NCBI RefSeq assembly: GCF_017939745.1
Contig: NZ_JAGKQQ010000001.1
Coordinates: forward strand, 4,464,001 to 4,528,000
Direction of reading: 5' to 3'
Origin: Gemmata palustris
GTDB taxonomy: Bacteria; Planctomycetota; Planctomycetia; Gemmatales; Gemmataceae
Length of the DNA stretch: 64,000 nt
The notes under the pieces were generated by a model, which did no database searches, was not told the DNA's origin, and saw nothing but the letters and a program-made list of their open reading frames with translations. Shown piece by piece: positions 33,961 to 43,118 of this stretch; positions within the stretch are counted from its first letter, which is position 1; the number at the start of each line of letters is the position of its first letter. A program made the position numbers and the translations under genes.

Positions 33961-35376
33961 ATGAAATCGTGGTTCCGTTCAGAAGACGTCCTCGCTGTTC
34001 TGATCGGCGTGCTCCTCATCGGCCTCAGTCTGGCCACGCTCACCGGGGCGAACCTGCTCGGCTGGTCGGTGGCCGTGAAGGAGTGGGCCGACCCCGCGAA
34101 GGCACTCGTCCCGTCGTCTTCCGCGTTCGCGGGGCTGACCGGGATCGGCGCCTTCGCGGCCACCTTTGTGTTTCTGCTCGGCGTGCTGTCCGCCGGTGCG
34201 GTGTTCCTGCGCACCAGCCCGGCGCGCTTCGCCGTCCGGTTCGCCGTGCTGTTCGTACTCGCGTTTCTCTGTTGGGTCGCCGGGCACAACGCCTACATCG
34301 CGGCCAACCCGAACAAGCTCCCGGCGGGCGTCGGCTGGGCACTGGGCCTGACCGGAGAGGCCGGGTACCTGCTCGCGCTGATCGGCGGGTTGCTCATCGG
34401 GAACCTCTTCCCGCGCGCAGGCGCCTGGTTCAAGGACGCGGCCCGCTCGGAGCTGTTCATCAAAGTCGGTATCGTGATCTACGGTGCGGTTCTCGGGGCG
34501 AAAGCGGCCGAGGAATCGGTCCGGGCGACCGCGATCCTGTTCCGCGGGTTGGCGGCCATCATTGAGGCGTACCTCATCTACTGGGCGCTGGTGTACCTGA
34601 TCGCGCGGAAGGTGTTCGGGTTCAGTCGCGAGTGGGCCGCCCCCCTCGCCTCAGGTATCTCGATTTGCGGTGTCACCGCGGCGATCACTACGGGGGCCGC
34701 GATTCGCGCCCGACCGGTGGTGCCGGTCATGGTATCGTCGCTGGTGGTCGTGTTCGCGGTCTTCGAGATGTTAGTGCTCCCGAAACTCGCACACGTGATC
34801 CTGCCCGACGAACCAATGGTTGCCGCCGGGTGGATGGGGCTGGCCGTGAAAACGGACGGCGCCGCGTTCTCCAGCGGGGAGATCACGGCCGGGCTCTATT
34901 ACCCCGACGAAAAAGACCCGGCCCGGAAGTGGATGGCACTGACGACCACGACGGTGAAGGTGTTCATCGACGTGTTTATCGGGATCTGGGCACTGGTTCT
35001 GTCCGTAATCTGGTCGTGGAAGATCGACAAGCGCCCGGGCCGGGGGCTCCCGCTCCGCGAGATCTGGGAGCGGTTCCCCAAGTTCGTGTTCGGCTACGCG
35101 GTGACGTTCGGCACGTTCTTCGCCATCGGGGTATCGGACCCGGGTGTGATCGGCGACCTGAAACGCGGGACCGATCAGGCCGACGTGTTCCGCAGACTGT
35201 TCTTCGTGCTGACGTTCTTCAGCATCGGGCTGGCGACGAACGTGCGCCGACTCTGGGCCGAGGGGTTGGGGCGCCTCGCGCTGGTGTACGTGGTGAACCT
35301 GTTCGGGTTCGTGATCTGGATCGGGCTGGCGATCTCGTGGCTGTTCTTTCACGGGGTGCCGGCGGGGGGAAAGTGA
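33961..35376 (+). CDS. YeiH/UPF0324-type membrane transporter (putative sulfate exporter family)
   Basis: A 471-residue polytopic protein with about ten to eleven hydrophobic helices. The family signature is ASGISICGVTAAITTGAAIRARP (about residues 229-251), compare GTSICGASAI in YeiH proteins, with a further conserved helix region near the C-terminus (FFSIGLATNVRRLWAEGLG). The family is annotated as putative sulfate or organosulfonate exporters; direct biochemical proof is scarce. It is longer than the usual 330-350 residues, with extra N-terminal helices. It starts 38 bases after the halogenase-like gene and so belongs to the same transcript. Confidence 0.75.
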   Translation: MKSWFRSEDVLAVLIGVLLIGLSLATLTGANLLGWSVAVKEWADPAKALVPSSSAFAGLTGIGAFAATFVFLLGVLSAGAVFLRTSPARFAVRFAVLFVLAFLCWVAGHNAYIAANPNKLPAGVGWALGLTGEAGYLLALIGGLLIGNLFPRAGAWFKDAARSELFIKVGIVIYGAVLGAKAAEESVRATAILFRGLAAIIEAYLIYWALVYLIARKVFGFSREWAAPLASGISICGVTAAITTGAAIRARPVVPVMVSSLVVVFAVFEMLVLPKLAHVILPDEPMVAAGWMGLAVKTDGAAFSSGEITAGLYYPDEKDPARKWMALTTTTVKVFIDVFIGIWALVLSVIWSWKIDKRPGRGLPLREIWERFPKFVFGYAVTFGTFFAIGVSDPGVIGDLKRGTDQADVFRRLFFVLTFFSIGLATNVRRLWAEGLGRLALVYVVNLFGFVIWIGLAISWLFFHGVPAGGK

Positions 35377-35377
35377 A

Positions 35378-35560
35378 ATGGAAAAGCCGAACGTCCCTCC
35401 GACCGACGCGGAGATGGCCCGCGAACTGGCTCAAGTCGAAGCCGAGCCGCTGCTGCCCGCTGAAAAGTGGCTGATCGGCGGGAGCCTGGCCCTCGGCGCA
35501 GTTTTACTCGGCCTGTTGCTCTGGGTGAGCCGAACGTATTTTCCCGTCGGCTCGAACTGA
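35378..35560 (+). CDS. Small single-helix membrane protein
   Basis: A 60-residue protein, MEKPNVPPTDAEMARELAQ at the start, with one membrane helix (about residues 31-51, WLIGGSLALGAVLLGLLLWV) and a short outer tail. Its ATG follows the transporter stop by one base, so it is translationally linked. It may be an accessory subunit of the transporter. No family recognised. Confidence 0.65.
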   Translation: MEKPNVPPTDAEMARELAQVEAEPLLPAEKWLIGGSLALGAVLLGLLLWVSRTYFPVGSN

Positions 35561-36007
35561 GAACCGAGCGGCCGGTTTTGCAACGACCCGAACCCGGTCG
35601 ATTCGGGAAGCAACCGGCGGTACGCACTGACGAGTTCACGTCCGGCCCGGCCCCGAGCTGTTCGCATACTGCCGATTGCCCGCCTCCATCGGGCACATTT
35701 CGCTTCAACTTTGTTCGTGCGCCCGAGGTAACCAAAGGCGTCGTCCGAAGCCCCTCCTTGCACAAATCCACGAAATAATCCCAGGTAGAAACAGCGTTCC
35801 AAGCACAGCCGACGGCCCTCGTTTTCGTTTCCACGATTTTCGCGCGACGCACTCGGTGTGGGTTAGAGGGGCGGATGAATTCGATGCGACTGGCAAAACA
35901 ATGCAAGATTATTTAAATATCATTAGCTCAATATTGCCGCGGGATGGCTTGCCGCCACGGTTGAAATTGCGACAATGTCCACAAAAGCGAATTCCCTCGG
36001 GTGCAGC
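35561..36007. other. Intergenic stretch with falling GC
   Basis: No gene is supported. GC content drops toward 35900-35960 (ATTATTTAAATATCATTAG), which would suit a promoter for the cassette that starts at 36008. This marks the border between the high-GC operon and the lower-GC cassette. Confidence 0.45.
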
Positions 36008-36709
36008 ATGAGGCTACTTGTCACCATATCTTGCATTCTCGCCGCGATCTCAGTCGCTTCATTCGTCTACTGGGCCAAAGGGCCAGTTCGCGCCGAGTCG
36101 GTGGCCGCTCCCGTCCGCCGCGGAGTTCACTTTCTCGAGCCAGATAAACAATTAGGCGCCGTTCGCCTTAATGAGACGATTCACGATTCGTTTACGCTCG
36201 TCAACGATACTGACCGGACCATTATGATCGGCGAGCCGATGAAGAGTTGTTCATGCACGACCGCCGAACTGGATCGCCGGGAATTGGCTCCTGGGGAACG
36301 GTGCTCGCTGAAGTTCGCAATCAACGCCGGTGGGAACCGCGTTCCTCGGAGGGAAACCATCGCCCTCGTCTGTACAAGTGCTGGATCGGACGCGGTTCAA
36401 GTATTCGGCAGGGTGTACTTCGCACCAAAGGGCGTTTTTGAAATAGATCCGACTGAAGTGATCTTGACGCGAGCGAAGCCAAAGGCCACGTTTGTTGTTA
36501 GTACCGCTTCGACGGCGGAGCAGAATAAAGTGATTGATGTTCGATCAAATCATCAATGCGTGCATGTGGATGCTGGTGCTCTGCCGATTGTGACACTCGA
36601 ACTGGATCTCAACACACGGGACGAGGCCGTACTTGAAGCGGAGTGTATTATTACCACGAATAATCCAAGTGAAGAAACGATTCGGGTGCCCGTTCGGGTT
36701 CGCAAATAG
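36008..36709 (+). CDS. DUF1573-like secreted protein
   Basis: A 233-residue protein with an N-terminal membrane anchor or signal (LLVTISCILAAISVASFVYW). The mature chain opens LGAVRLNETIHDSFTLVND and contains MKSCSCTTAELDRRELAPGE, the typical DUF1573 'SCGCT' motif in the first Ig-like domain, then a second beta domain ending NPSEETIRVPVRVRK. DUF1573 proteins are common in Bacteroidetes and planctomycetes and have no proven function. Codon use is more relaxed and A/T richer than in the neighbouring operons. It starts a run of four same-strand genes for exported proteins. Confidence 0.75.
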   Translation: MRLLVTISCILAAISVASFVYWAKGPVRAESVAAPVRRGVHFLEPDKQLGAVRLNETIHDSFTLVNDTDRTIMIGEPMKSCSCTTAELDRRELAPGERCSLKFAINAGGNRVPRRETIALVCTSAGSDAVQVFGRVYFAPKGVFEIDPTEVILTRAKPKATFVVSTASTAEQNKVIDVRSNHQCVHVDAGALPIVTLELDLNTRDEAVLEAECIITTNNPSEETIRVPVRVRK

Positions 36710-36746
36710 TGAATCGCGATTTCTTGCCTTATTTAGGAGGTACGTT

Positions 36747-37247
36747 ATGCGAAAGCTCGCGTGTATGGTCGCTTTCGGCTTCGCAACCACGCTGGTACTG
36801 GCAATCGCTGCGATAGCCAACCCCACTTGCGATGGGACGAAACCAAAAAGTATTGTATGTGACGGCACGGTACCAGCGGGCTACTATCAGTCTTCACAGT
36901 GCCAAGGCGACTTGTCGCACAATGGCGCGTGTCTGAATGCAATTGCATTCAATATCGAATATTTCGGCTGCACGTCTCCCGCGGTCGATCCGGCTACAGG
37001 GCAATATATATCGTATTGCGCCGACAGTGTCGCATCTCAAGAATGTACTCAAAAGCGGATCTGCGTCGGTGAAACCAAGACCAAGGGTGATGGTACGTTG
37101 TACACGAACTGCTCTCAAAAAGGCGAAATCGTGATAACCAAAAGGCTTGTCAAGGAGGATCTCGGCCGAGAAGGGGCTTCGGTCAATATAAAATGCGCAG
37201 TAATTGTCGTTGCACCTCCGCCACCTCCGCCACCAGCTGCGCCCTAA
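36747..37247 (+). CDS. Small secreted Cys-rich protein with poly-Pro tail
   Basis: A 166-residue exported protein with a signal peptide (ACMVAFGFATTLVLAIAAIA). The mature chain of about 140 residues holds ten cysteines in patterns such as NPTCDGTK, SIVCDGTV, FGCTSP, YCADS, ECTQKRICVG and NCSQKG, probably forming disulfides. The C-terminus is VAPPPPPPPAAP. The Shine-Dalgarno AGGAGG, six bases before ATG, is the best in the window, which suggests strong expression. No family is recognised. It lies 37 bases after the DUF1573-like gene. GC content is clearly lower than the genomic surroundings. Confidence 0.7.
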   Translation: MRKLACMVAFGFATTLVLAIAAIANPTCDGTKPKSIVCDGTVPAGYYQSSQCQGDLSHNGACLNAIAFNIEYFGCTSPAVDPATGQYISYCADSVASQECTQKRICVGETKTKGDGTLYTNCSQKGEIVITKRLVKEDLGREGASVNIKCAVIVVAPPPPPPPAAP

Positions 37248-37398
37248 TTGTCGCTACATGGATCGAGTAGGTCCACATCTCAGAAACGGGTGGTCGCAAT
37301 TGCCCGCCCGTTAGCCGTGACCACGTGAAACGATTTTGACTCGGTAGATAAGCAAAAATAATTGAATTTCCGGACAACTGGCTTTTCGAGGGCGCGGA

Positions 37399-38520
37399 AT
37401 GGAATTCGCTTCAATTATTTTTCTCGTTCTCTCACCGGGGGCACCTGCCGACAAAGCTGAGGCTGTTGTTGCCCAGAAGTCGCGGATGCCAAACCGCTAT
37501 CAACTGAAGCTCCGCGTGGAATCGCGCACGCCAAACGCGCCGCCGCCGCTCGAGTCCTCGTGGGACTCAACTCTACATATCTGGCGTGACGGGAACAAAT
37601 TTCGCGTCGATCACTTGGACGCTCACTACACGCCCCCGCGACCGAATCACGATAGTCACGATCGGCGAGTCACGTGTGAGAATTGCGAGAAAGAAGGTTA
37701 CGGAATTGTGACCACTGTGGTACGGGGTTCTCCCCCAACGCTTCATACGGTCGAGTTCGTTCGCCTTGGCACACGCAATTTAGATGGATACTGCACCTAT
37801 TTCGACTGGCGATATTTCGGGTTGAGCAACGACCGGCCATGCGGATACCCGAAACTTCATATTGGCTCCGACTTTCCCGGCTTTTTTGGCCGGTCCGATG
37901 TCCAAACAAGGCGCGAAAACCGAGGCGGGGTTCCGTGTCTTGTCGCGGCCATGTCCAGAAAGACGGGGCACCTCCAGCAATCCGTTTGGCTTAGTGAACG
38001 CGAAGAGTTTAATCCGGTCTTTTTCGAGGACAAGTTCGAGGTCGTTGGAGGGGAACCCGAAAGCCGAACGACGGAGGTGAGTTGGCAACTGACCCCGGGA
38101 GGGCATCGGTACCCGAAAACGGTGAAACACAACACGACGATTTCGTTCAACGGTGCGAAATACCCGGGTGAAGAAATCGTCACGGTGACACACGCCGATT
38201 TCGACAGCGCCATCGATCCTGCGGTCTTCACGCTCGCTGGCCTCGGGTTGAACGAGAATCAGGCGATCGGGCTTCCCGATTTGAAACCTTCCGAGCGGCC
38301 ACTGTGGCGGAACGGCAAGGTCGATGAGTCGTACACGCTCGGCCAATACACGGCCGATATGCTCGGGCCCCAGACGGCAGTTGCCGACGGTCCGAAAACC
38401 GTGGCCAACTACCCGGCTGAAGGCAGCACGACTCTCACCGTGAGCATTGTTACCGCGCTACTGGCAGTCGTAACCGCGGTACTCGCGGTCGTCATCCGCC
38501 GGCGGAGGGCCGCGGGATGA
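37399..38520 (+). CDS. Exported protein with C-terminal membrane anchor
   Basis: A 373-residue protein with a weak N-terminal signal (MEFASIIFLVLSPGAPA) and a C-terminal helix (TLTVSIVTALLAVVTAVLAVVI) followed by RRRRAAG, which would anchor it in the membrane. The long outer domain is beta-rich: NRYQLKLRVES, LHIWRDGNKFRVDHL, RRVTCENCEKEGYG, and FDSAIDPAVFTLAGLGL, a pattern seen in planctomycete outer-membrane lipoprotein-carrier-like (LolA-type) folds, though this is only by eye. Its stop overlaps the next gene's ATG by four bases, so it is coupled with the pilin-like gene. Confidence 0.7.
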   Translation: MEFASIIFLVLSPGAPADKAEAVVAQKSRMPNRYQLKLRVESRTPNAPPPLESSWDSTLHIWRDGNKFRVDHLDAHYTPPRPNHDSHDRRVTCENCEKEGYGIVTTVVRGSPPTLHTVEFVRLGTRNLDGYCTYFDWRYFGLSNDRPCGYPKLHIGSDFPGFFGRSDVQTRRENRGGVPCLVAAMSRKTGHLQQSVWLSEREEFNPVFFEDKFEVVGGEPESRTTEVSWQLTPGGHRYPKTVKHNTTISFNGAKYPGEEIVTVTHADFDSAIDPAVFTLAGLGLNENQAIGLPDLKPSERPLWRNGKVDESYTLGQYTADMLGPQTAVADGPKTVANYPAEGSTTLTVSIVTALLAVVTAVLAVVIRRRRAAG

Positions 38521-39473
38521 CGGAGCTCACCCGATCACTTCGGCGCCGAGGCGTCAGTTTGGTGGAAGTGCTGGTGGTCGTGAGCATCCTGTCGTTCCTG
38601 TTCGCCCTGCTCATACCCGCAGTGCAGCGCGCTCGGGCGGCGGCCACACGAATGGGCTGTCAGTCGAACCTCCGACAGATCGCCCTCGCGACGCACGGCT
38701 ACGAGTCCGCTCACGGCCAACTGCCGCCCGCGTTCCGTCACCGGCGTACCGACCCGGAGACGCCCAACCTTCAGTGGCCGCTGCTGATCGCGCCGTACCT
38801 CGAACTCGAGGCCAACTGGCGGACGGCGGTGGACGATTTTCGGCGCGAGCGGGACGCGATATTCCCGTCGCCGCACCGCGGCCTGTCCGTGCCACTGAAA
38901 CCGTTCTCCTGCCCGTCGGACCCGCGAACTGCCGTGAGCTGGGAGGTCACGTTCGTCTACTCACTCGCCCGGCCCCGCCCGGCCCTCGTCACCCGATCGT
39001 TCGCGCTCACCTCGTACCTCGGGAACGGGGGCGAGGTCAGCGCGCGGCGAGACGGCGTCATCATCGCGGACGGCACCGTAACTCTGTTACATGTAACGGA
39101 CGGCACTTCCAATACGCTCGCGTTCGGCGAACGCCCGCCGCCAAAGAACTTAATGCTCGGGTGGTTGTATTACGGGTGGGGAGCACACGCGAACGGAGCG
39201 GGCGAACTCAGTTCTGTCATGGGCGTTAATGATCCGAACCCGTTTGTCTGGAGGGTACCGGACGCGAGTTGCGGTCCCGGGCCGTTCCCGTATCAACGAC
39301 CGGATTTGAACTCTGAGGCCGACTGCGCCCAGTTCCAGTATTGGTCCTTGCACTCCGGGGGTGCCAACTTCGCTTTTTGCGACGGTTCCGTTCGCGTCCT
39401 CGCGTATCGGGCCAACTCGATATTGGCCGCGCTAGCCACCCGCGCCGGGGGCGAAGTGGTTGCTCCCGACTGA
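38517..39473 (+). CDS. DUF1559 prepilin-like protein
   Basis: A 318-residue member with an atypical leader: MTELTRSLRRRGVSLVEVLVVVSILSFLF instead of GFTLIELL, still with Gly before the hydrophobic helix and Glu at mature position 5, as prepilin processing requires. The C-terminal H-X9-DG is HSGGANFAFCDGSVRVL. Internal landmarks are LKPFSCPSDPRTAVS and [16 protein letters not shown]. The four-base overlap with the membrane-anchored protein gene makes this the last gene of the cassette. Confidence 0.88.
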   Translation: MTELTRSLRRRGVSLVEVLVVVSILSFLFALLIPAVQRARAAATRMGCQSNLRQIALATHGYESAHGQLPPAFRHRRTDPETPNLQWPLLIAPYLELEANWRTAVDDFRRERDAIFPSPHRGLSVPLKPFSCPSDPRTAVSWEVTFVYSLARPRPALVTRSFALTSYLGNGGEVSARRDGVIIADGTVTLLHVTDGTSNTLAFGERPPPKNLMLGWLYYGWGAHANGAGELSSVMGVNDPNPFVWRVPDASCGPGPFPYQRPDLNSEADCAQFQYWSLHSGGANFAFCDGSVRVLAYRANSILAALATRAGGEVVAPD

Positions 39474-39526
39474 TTCCGATACCACGCCACTCGAGCAACG
39501 CGGCGCAAGTCGGTTGAGAGTTGGTG

Positions 39527-39554
39527 CTCGGGCACTCGACATCGAGCGCCCGAG
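39527..39554. terminator. Terminator-like hairpin after the cassette
   Basis: CTCGGGCACTCGA pairs with TCGAGCGCCCGAG (12 of 13) across a two-base loop, so the tip is probably open. It lies between the convergent stops of the pilin-like gene and the gene at 39622. Confidence 0.5.
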
Positions 39555-39621
39555 TTCAATCAGCATGTGCAATGCAGAAGCGATCAACTACGGAGCGGCA
39601 GATGGCAGGGCCTCGGGCACA

Positions 39622-39906
39622 CTAGCGCGGTGAGGTGCCGACCAACGGGGGCACGTTGACCGCGGGTCGTGCAACGGGTTGCCGGCTCGCGCGCACGCGG
39701 TAGTTATCGCCGGCCGTGCCGGTCGCCAACCGCTCGGCTTCTTTCTCGGTCTTGATCCCCGTGTGCAAGAGCGTGTGCAGACCGGGCTGGGCGGCCTCGA
39801 TCGCGTCCCACTCGCGCTGTTCGCACACCACGTTCCCGCCGACTTTACCCTTGTCCATTGTCATCCGGTACACGACCCACGCATGGCAAATCTCACGTGC
39901 GCGCAT
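39622..39906 (-). CDS. Small hypothetical protein
   Basis: A 94-residue soluble protein. The central part, MTMDKGKVGGNVVCEQREWD, then GIKTEKEAERLATGT, has well-spaced residues of a real small domain, and ends with a Pro-rich basic tail. No family is recognised. The start at 39906 is supported by GGAG five bases upstream; an internal ATG at 39864 is possible. It stands alone, convergent with the pilin-like cassette. Confidence 0.55.
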   Translation of the reverse strand: MRAREICHAWVVYRMTMDKGKVGGNVVCEQREWDAIEAAQPGLHTLLHTGIKTEKEAERLATGTAGDNYRVRASRQPVARPAVNVPPLVGTSPR

Positions 39907-40111
39907 TGCTTCTCCGTTATGGGCGATAGTGTATTGTACCCGCGCCGCGCGCCGAATCCGTCGAGAATATTCCCACTTCCGCGCCCGTGCGGTACCGCTA
40001 TGCGGTACCGGTTCGAGATTCGATCGAATGGAACTGGCGTTTGTAGTTGCCTACACACATGTTGTGACGATGTCACAGCGCGACGAACTCGCGCCGCACG
40101 GGTGCAGTAAT

Positions 40112-40640
40112 TCAGGTGCGCAACCGGCCGACCACGAACCGGTGCCCGTCGCCTAACACCTCCGGGCCGAGCCGGGCGAGGCCCAAAGCGCTGCGGTTCC
40201 CGGTGTTCGTACCCACGGGTCGGTGTCGGGATCTGGGGGATCGCGACCCGATACGAGGCGAGGACGTCGGTGTACACGGTGCCCCGGTCCGATACCCGCG
40301 CGGGAGCGCGTCCCACAATCGCTGAGCCGTGGCTGCGGACCGGTCATCGCCAGCACCCGCCGGGTTCCGCTTCCAAGGCTACCCACACTCACTGGACCTG
40401 GTCTTCGGACCCCGCGAAGTTCCACAACTCATCGGCCTCGATCACGACCGGGGCCGACTTTGGGGGCGGTTCCGGATCGTCCGGGGTTTGTTCCCGGTAC
40501 AGGGCGTTGACGAAGTTGTGAACCCAGGACCGGGATCGGCCCGTGGCCCGTGCGATGGCCCGATCCCCGAGTCGCTCGGCCAGCAACCGGCACAGATCAA
40601 GATCGGTTGCGCCGCCCCGCCACTACGAACGGAATCTGCG
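40112..40640 (-). pseudogene. Decayed IS1-family transposase
   Basis: Three leftward frames together spell an IS1-type transposase. 40586-40392 gives LGDRAIARATGRSRSWVHNF and VVIEADELWNFAGS, ending in a TGA where a Trp codon is expected; the frame then continues VWVALEAE. Further on, LWDALPRGYR lies in one frame, TVYTDVLASYRVAIP in the next, and HRPVGTNTGN back in the first. These match, in order, the IS1 InsAB parts with DEL/MW..VGS, WVWVALDAE, LWDSLP, YTDxxxAY and HRxVGK. At least one stop and two frameshifts make it non-functional. No intact ends were found. Confidence 0.75.
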
Positions 40641-40727
40641 TGCCGATACTACGGTGTTCGTGTTCGCTCTGCCGGAGTCGGGATGGTAAACTGGGGAGAC
40701 CCACCGACCGCTCCCCGGAGTGCGCTG

Positions 40728-42941
40728 ATGCCCGTCCGGTCTCTCGCCGCGCTACTGGTGCTCGCCTCACCCCTCGCTGCGTCTGCTGCCGAAGTGTCGT
40801 TCGAGCGCGAAGTGCTCCCCGTGCTCACGCGGGCCGGGTGCAACGCGGGCGCGTGCCACGGCAACCTCAACGGCAAGGGCGGGCTGAAGCTCTCGCTCAA
40901 GGGCGAAGAGGTGACCGGAGACTTCGCCGTTCTCACGCGCGACATGCTCGCACGACGAATCGACCCCATTAAGCCCGACGAGAGTCTTCTTCTCCAAAAG
41001 GCCACCGCACAGGTGCCGCACGAAGGCGGGGCGCGCTTCGCGAAGAGCGCTCCCGAGTACGCGGTCCTTCGCGATTGGATCGCGCGCGGCGCCAAGTTCG
41101 ATGCGCCGGGCGGGGCCGCTCTCACCAAACTCACGGTCACCCCCGCGAGTCAAATCCTGGTGGACCCGGCCGATCGCTTTCAGGTCAAAGCGCTCGCACA
41201 TTTCTCCGACGGCACCACGCGCAACGTCACTTCGCTCGCCGCGTTCGAGTTCACCGCAGTTGGTGTCGCGAAGATCACGCCCGTGGGCGAAGTGGTCCGC
41301 GAACAAACTGGCGAGGTCGTGCTGCTCGTGCGGTACCTCTCGCACGTCGAACCGGTCCGCATCGTCTTCCTGCCGGACCGCCCGGTTCCCGACACGGTCA
41401 ACTTCCCCACGAATAACGCGATCGACCGATTGGTGTTCGCGCAGTTGAAAGAGTTGCGTCTGAAGCCGGCGGAATTGTCCCCCGACCACGTTTTCTTGCG
41501 TCGGGCGTTTCTTGATGCACTCGGCGTTCTGCCCACGCCCGCCGAAACGCGCGCGTTTCTTGATGACACCGATCCGAAGAAGCGCGCGAAACTGATCGAT
41601 TCCCTCCTCGCGCGCCCCGAGTTCGCCGAGTATTGGGCACAGAAGTGGTCGGACCTTTTGCGCAACGAAGAGAAGTCGCTCGACAAGAAGGGCGTCGCGG
41701 TGTTCTACCGGTGGATCGCGGCCCAACTCGCCGCGGACCGGCCCCTCAACGAATTCGCACGCGACATCATCGCCGCCCGCGGAAGCACTTATGCGAATCC
41801 GCCCGCGAACTTCTGGCGCGCGGTCCGCGACCCGTTGATGCGTTCGGAATCCGTTGCGCAAGTGTTCCTCGGCATCCGTATCGGCTGCGCGCGGTGCCAC
41901 AACCACCCGTTCGACCGGTGGACGATTGATGATTACTACGGCTTCGGGGCGCTGTTCGCCCGCATCGATTACCGCATTTTAGAGAACAACAAGAAGGACA
42001 ATCTGGACAAGCACGAGTTCGTGGGCGAGCAGATCGTGTGGCAGAACCGCACGTCGGAGATGCCGAACCCGCGCACGAAGCTGTCCGCGAAACCGCGCTT
42101 CTTGGGCGCCTCCACACCGGAAATGGGTGAAAGCGCCGACCGGCTCGCCGCCGTCGCGGACTGGATCGCGGCGCCGAGTAACCCGTTCTTCGCAAAGGCG
42201 CAGGTGAACCGGATCTGGTTGCACCTGATGGGGCGCGGACTGGTCGACCCGAACGACGACTTCCGCGCGACCAACCCGCCGACGAACCCGGAGTTACTCG
42301 CTTGGCTCGCGGAAGACTTTGCCAAAGGCGGATTCCGCCTCAAGCGCACCGTGAAGACGATCATGCTGAGCCACACCTACCAACTGAGTGCGACGGTGCG
42401 CGACAGTACCACGATGGGTGACGACCTCCACAACTCGCACGCGACCGTAATGCCGCTGGAAGCGGAGCAATTGCTCGACGCCCTCGCACAAGTGACCGGC
42501 GTGCCGGTGCAGTTTAAGGGGTACCCGCTCGGGATGCGTGCGAACCAGATCCCGGCCCCGCCCCAATCCGGCCGGCGCGGGTTTGAAGGCATGAGCGAGC
42601 GCTTCCTGAAGGTATTCGGGAAACCCGACCGCCTGCTCACCTGCGAGTGCGAACGCAACGACGACCCGGGCTTGCTCCAGGCGTTCCAGCTCATTACGGG
42701 TGAGTTGATGAACACGCTGGTGCGAGATTCCAACAACCGGCTCGGCAAGATGCTCTCCGCCGGTAAAACGGACGCGGAGATGCTCGACGAGTTCTACCTC
42801 GCCGCGCTGTGCCGGTCACCAACTTCGACCGAAGCGAAGAAACTGCTCGCGTACCTCGCGGCCGCGAAGGATCGCCGCGCCGCGTGGGAAGACGTGCTCT
42901 GGGCGCTGCTGAATAGCAAGGAATTCTTGCTGAGACGATAG
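40728..42941 (+). CDS. DUF1549/DUF1553 (planctomycete PSD1-type) secreted protein
   Basis: A 737-residue exported protein (signal MPVRSLAALLVLASPLAASAA). The N-terminus has a cytochrome-like motif GCNAGACHGNLNGKGG; the spacing C-x4-CH differs from canonical haem CxxCH, as is usual in this family. An Ig-like segment (DPADRFQVKALAHFSDGTTRNVT) follows, then DUF1549 (AIDRLVFAQLKELRL, FLRRAFLDALGVLPTPAE, GCARCHNHPFDRWT) and DUF1553 (FAKAQVNRIWLHLMGRGLV, MLSHTYQLS, NSKEFLLRR). Function is unproven; the family is thought to act in envelope redox or polysaccharide chemistry. The downstream DUF1501 gene is its standard partner. CGGAG lies eight bases upstream of the start. Confidence 0.85.
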   Translation: MPVRSLAALLVLASPLAASAAEVSFEREVLPVLTRAGCNAGACHGNLNGKGGLKLSLKGEEVTGDFAVLTRDMLARRIDPIKPDESLLLQKATAQVPHEGGARFAKSAPEYAVLRDWIARGAKFDAPGGAALTKLTVTPASQILVDPADRFQVKALAHFSDGTTRNVTSLAAFEFTAVGVAKITPVGEVVREQTGEVVLLVRYLSHVEPVRIVFLPDRPVPDTVNFPTNNAIDRLVFAQLKELRLKPAELSPDHVFLRRAFLDALGVLPTPAETRAFLDDTDPKKRAKLIDSLLARPEFAEYWAQKWSDLLRNEEKSLDKKGVAVFYRWIAAQLAADRPLNEFARDIIAARGSTYANPPANFWRAVRDPLMRSESVAQVFLGIRIGCARCHNHPFDRWTIDDYYGFGALFARIDYRILENNKKDNLDKHEFVGEQIVWQNRTSEMPNPRTKLSAKPRFLGASTPEMGESADRLAAVADWIAAPSNPFFAKAQVNRIWLHLMGRGLVDPNDDFRATNPPTNPELLAWLAEDFAKGGFRLKRTVKTIMLSHTYQLSATVRDSTTMGDDLHNSHATVMPLEAEQLLDALAQVTGVPVQFKGYPLGMRANQIPAPPQSGRRGFEGMSERFLKVFGKPDRLLTCECERNDDPGLLQAFQLITGELMNTLVRDSNNRLGKMLSAGKTDAEMLDEFYLAALCRSPTSTEAKKLLAYLAAAKDRRAAWEDVLWALLNSKEFLLRR

Positions 42942-42965
42942 TGCCGTTCCGAGTGCTTGCGGGCG

Positions 42966-43102
42966 AACGAGCCGCGACCGCAAGGGAGCGGGGAACGACT
43001 CCCATGTTAACCAGGATTCCGCGAACCGACTGTGCCTCATAGTGGGCTAGCGAGCCGCTTTGCGCGGAGGTGCCTCCCGCTCCCTTGCGGTCGCGGCTCG
43101 TT
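42966..43102. repeat. 27-base perfect inverted repeat flanking a 83-base spacer
   Basis: Arms 42966-42992 and 43076-43102 are exact reverse complements. The pair fills the gap after the DUF1549/1553 gene and abuts a second palindromic element (43119-43280). Confidence 0.9.
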
Positions 43103-43118
43103 ACAAGAAAACTGGATT

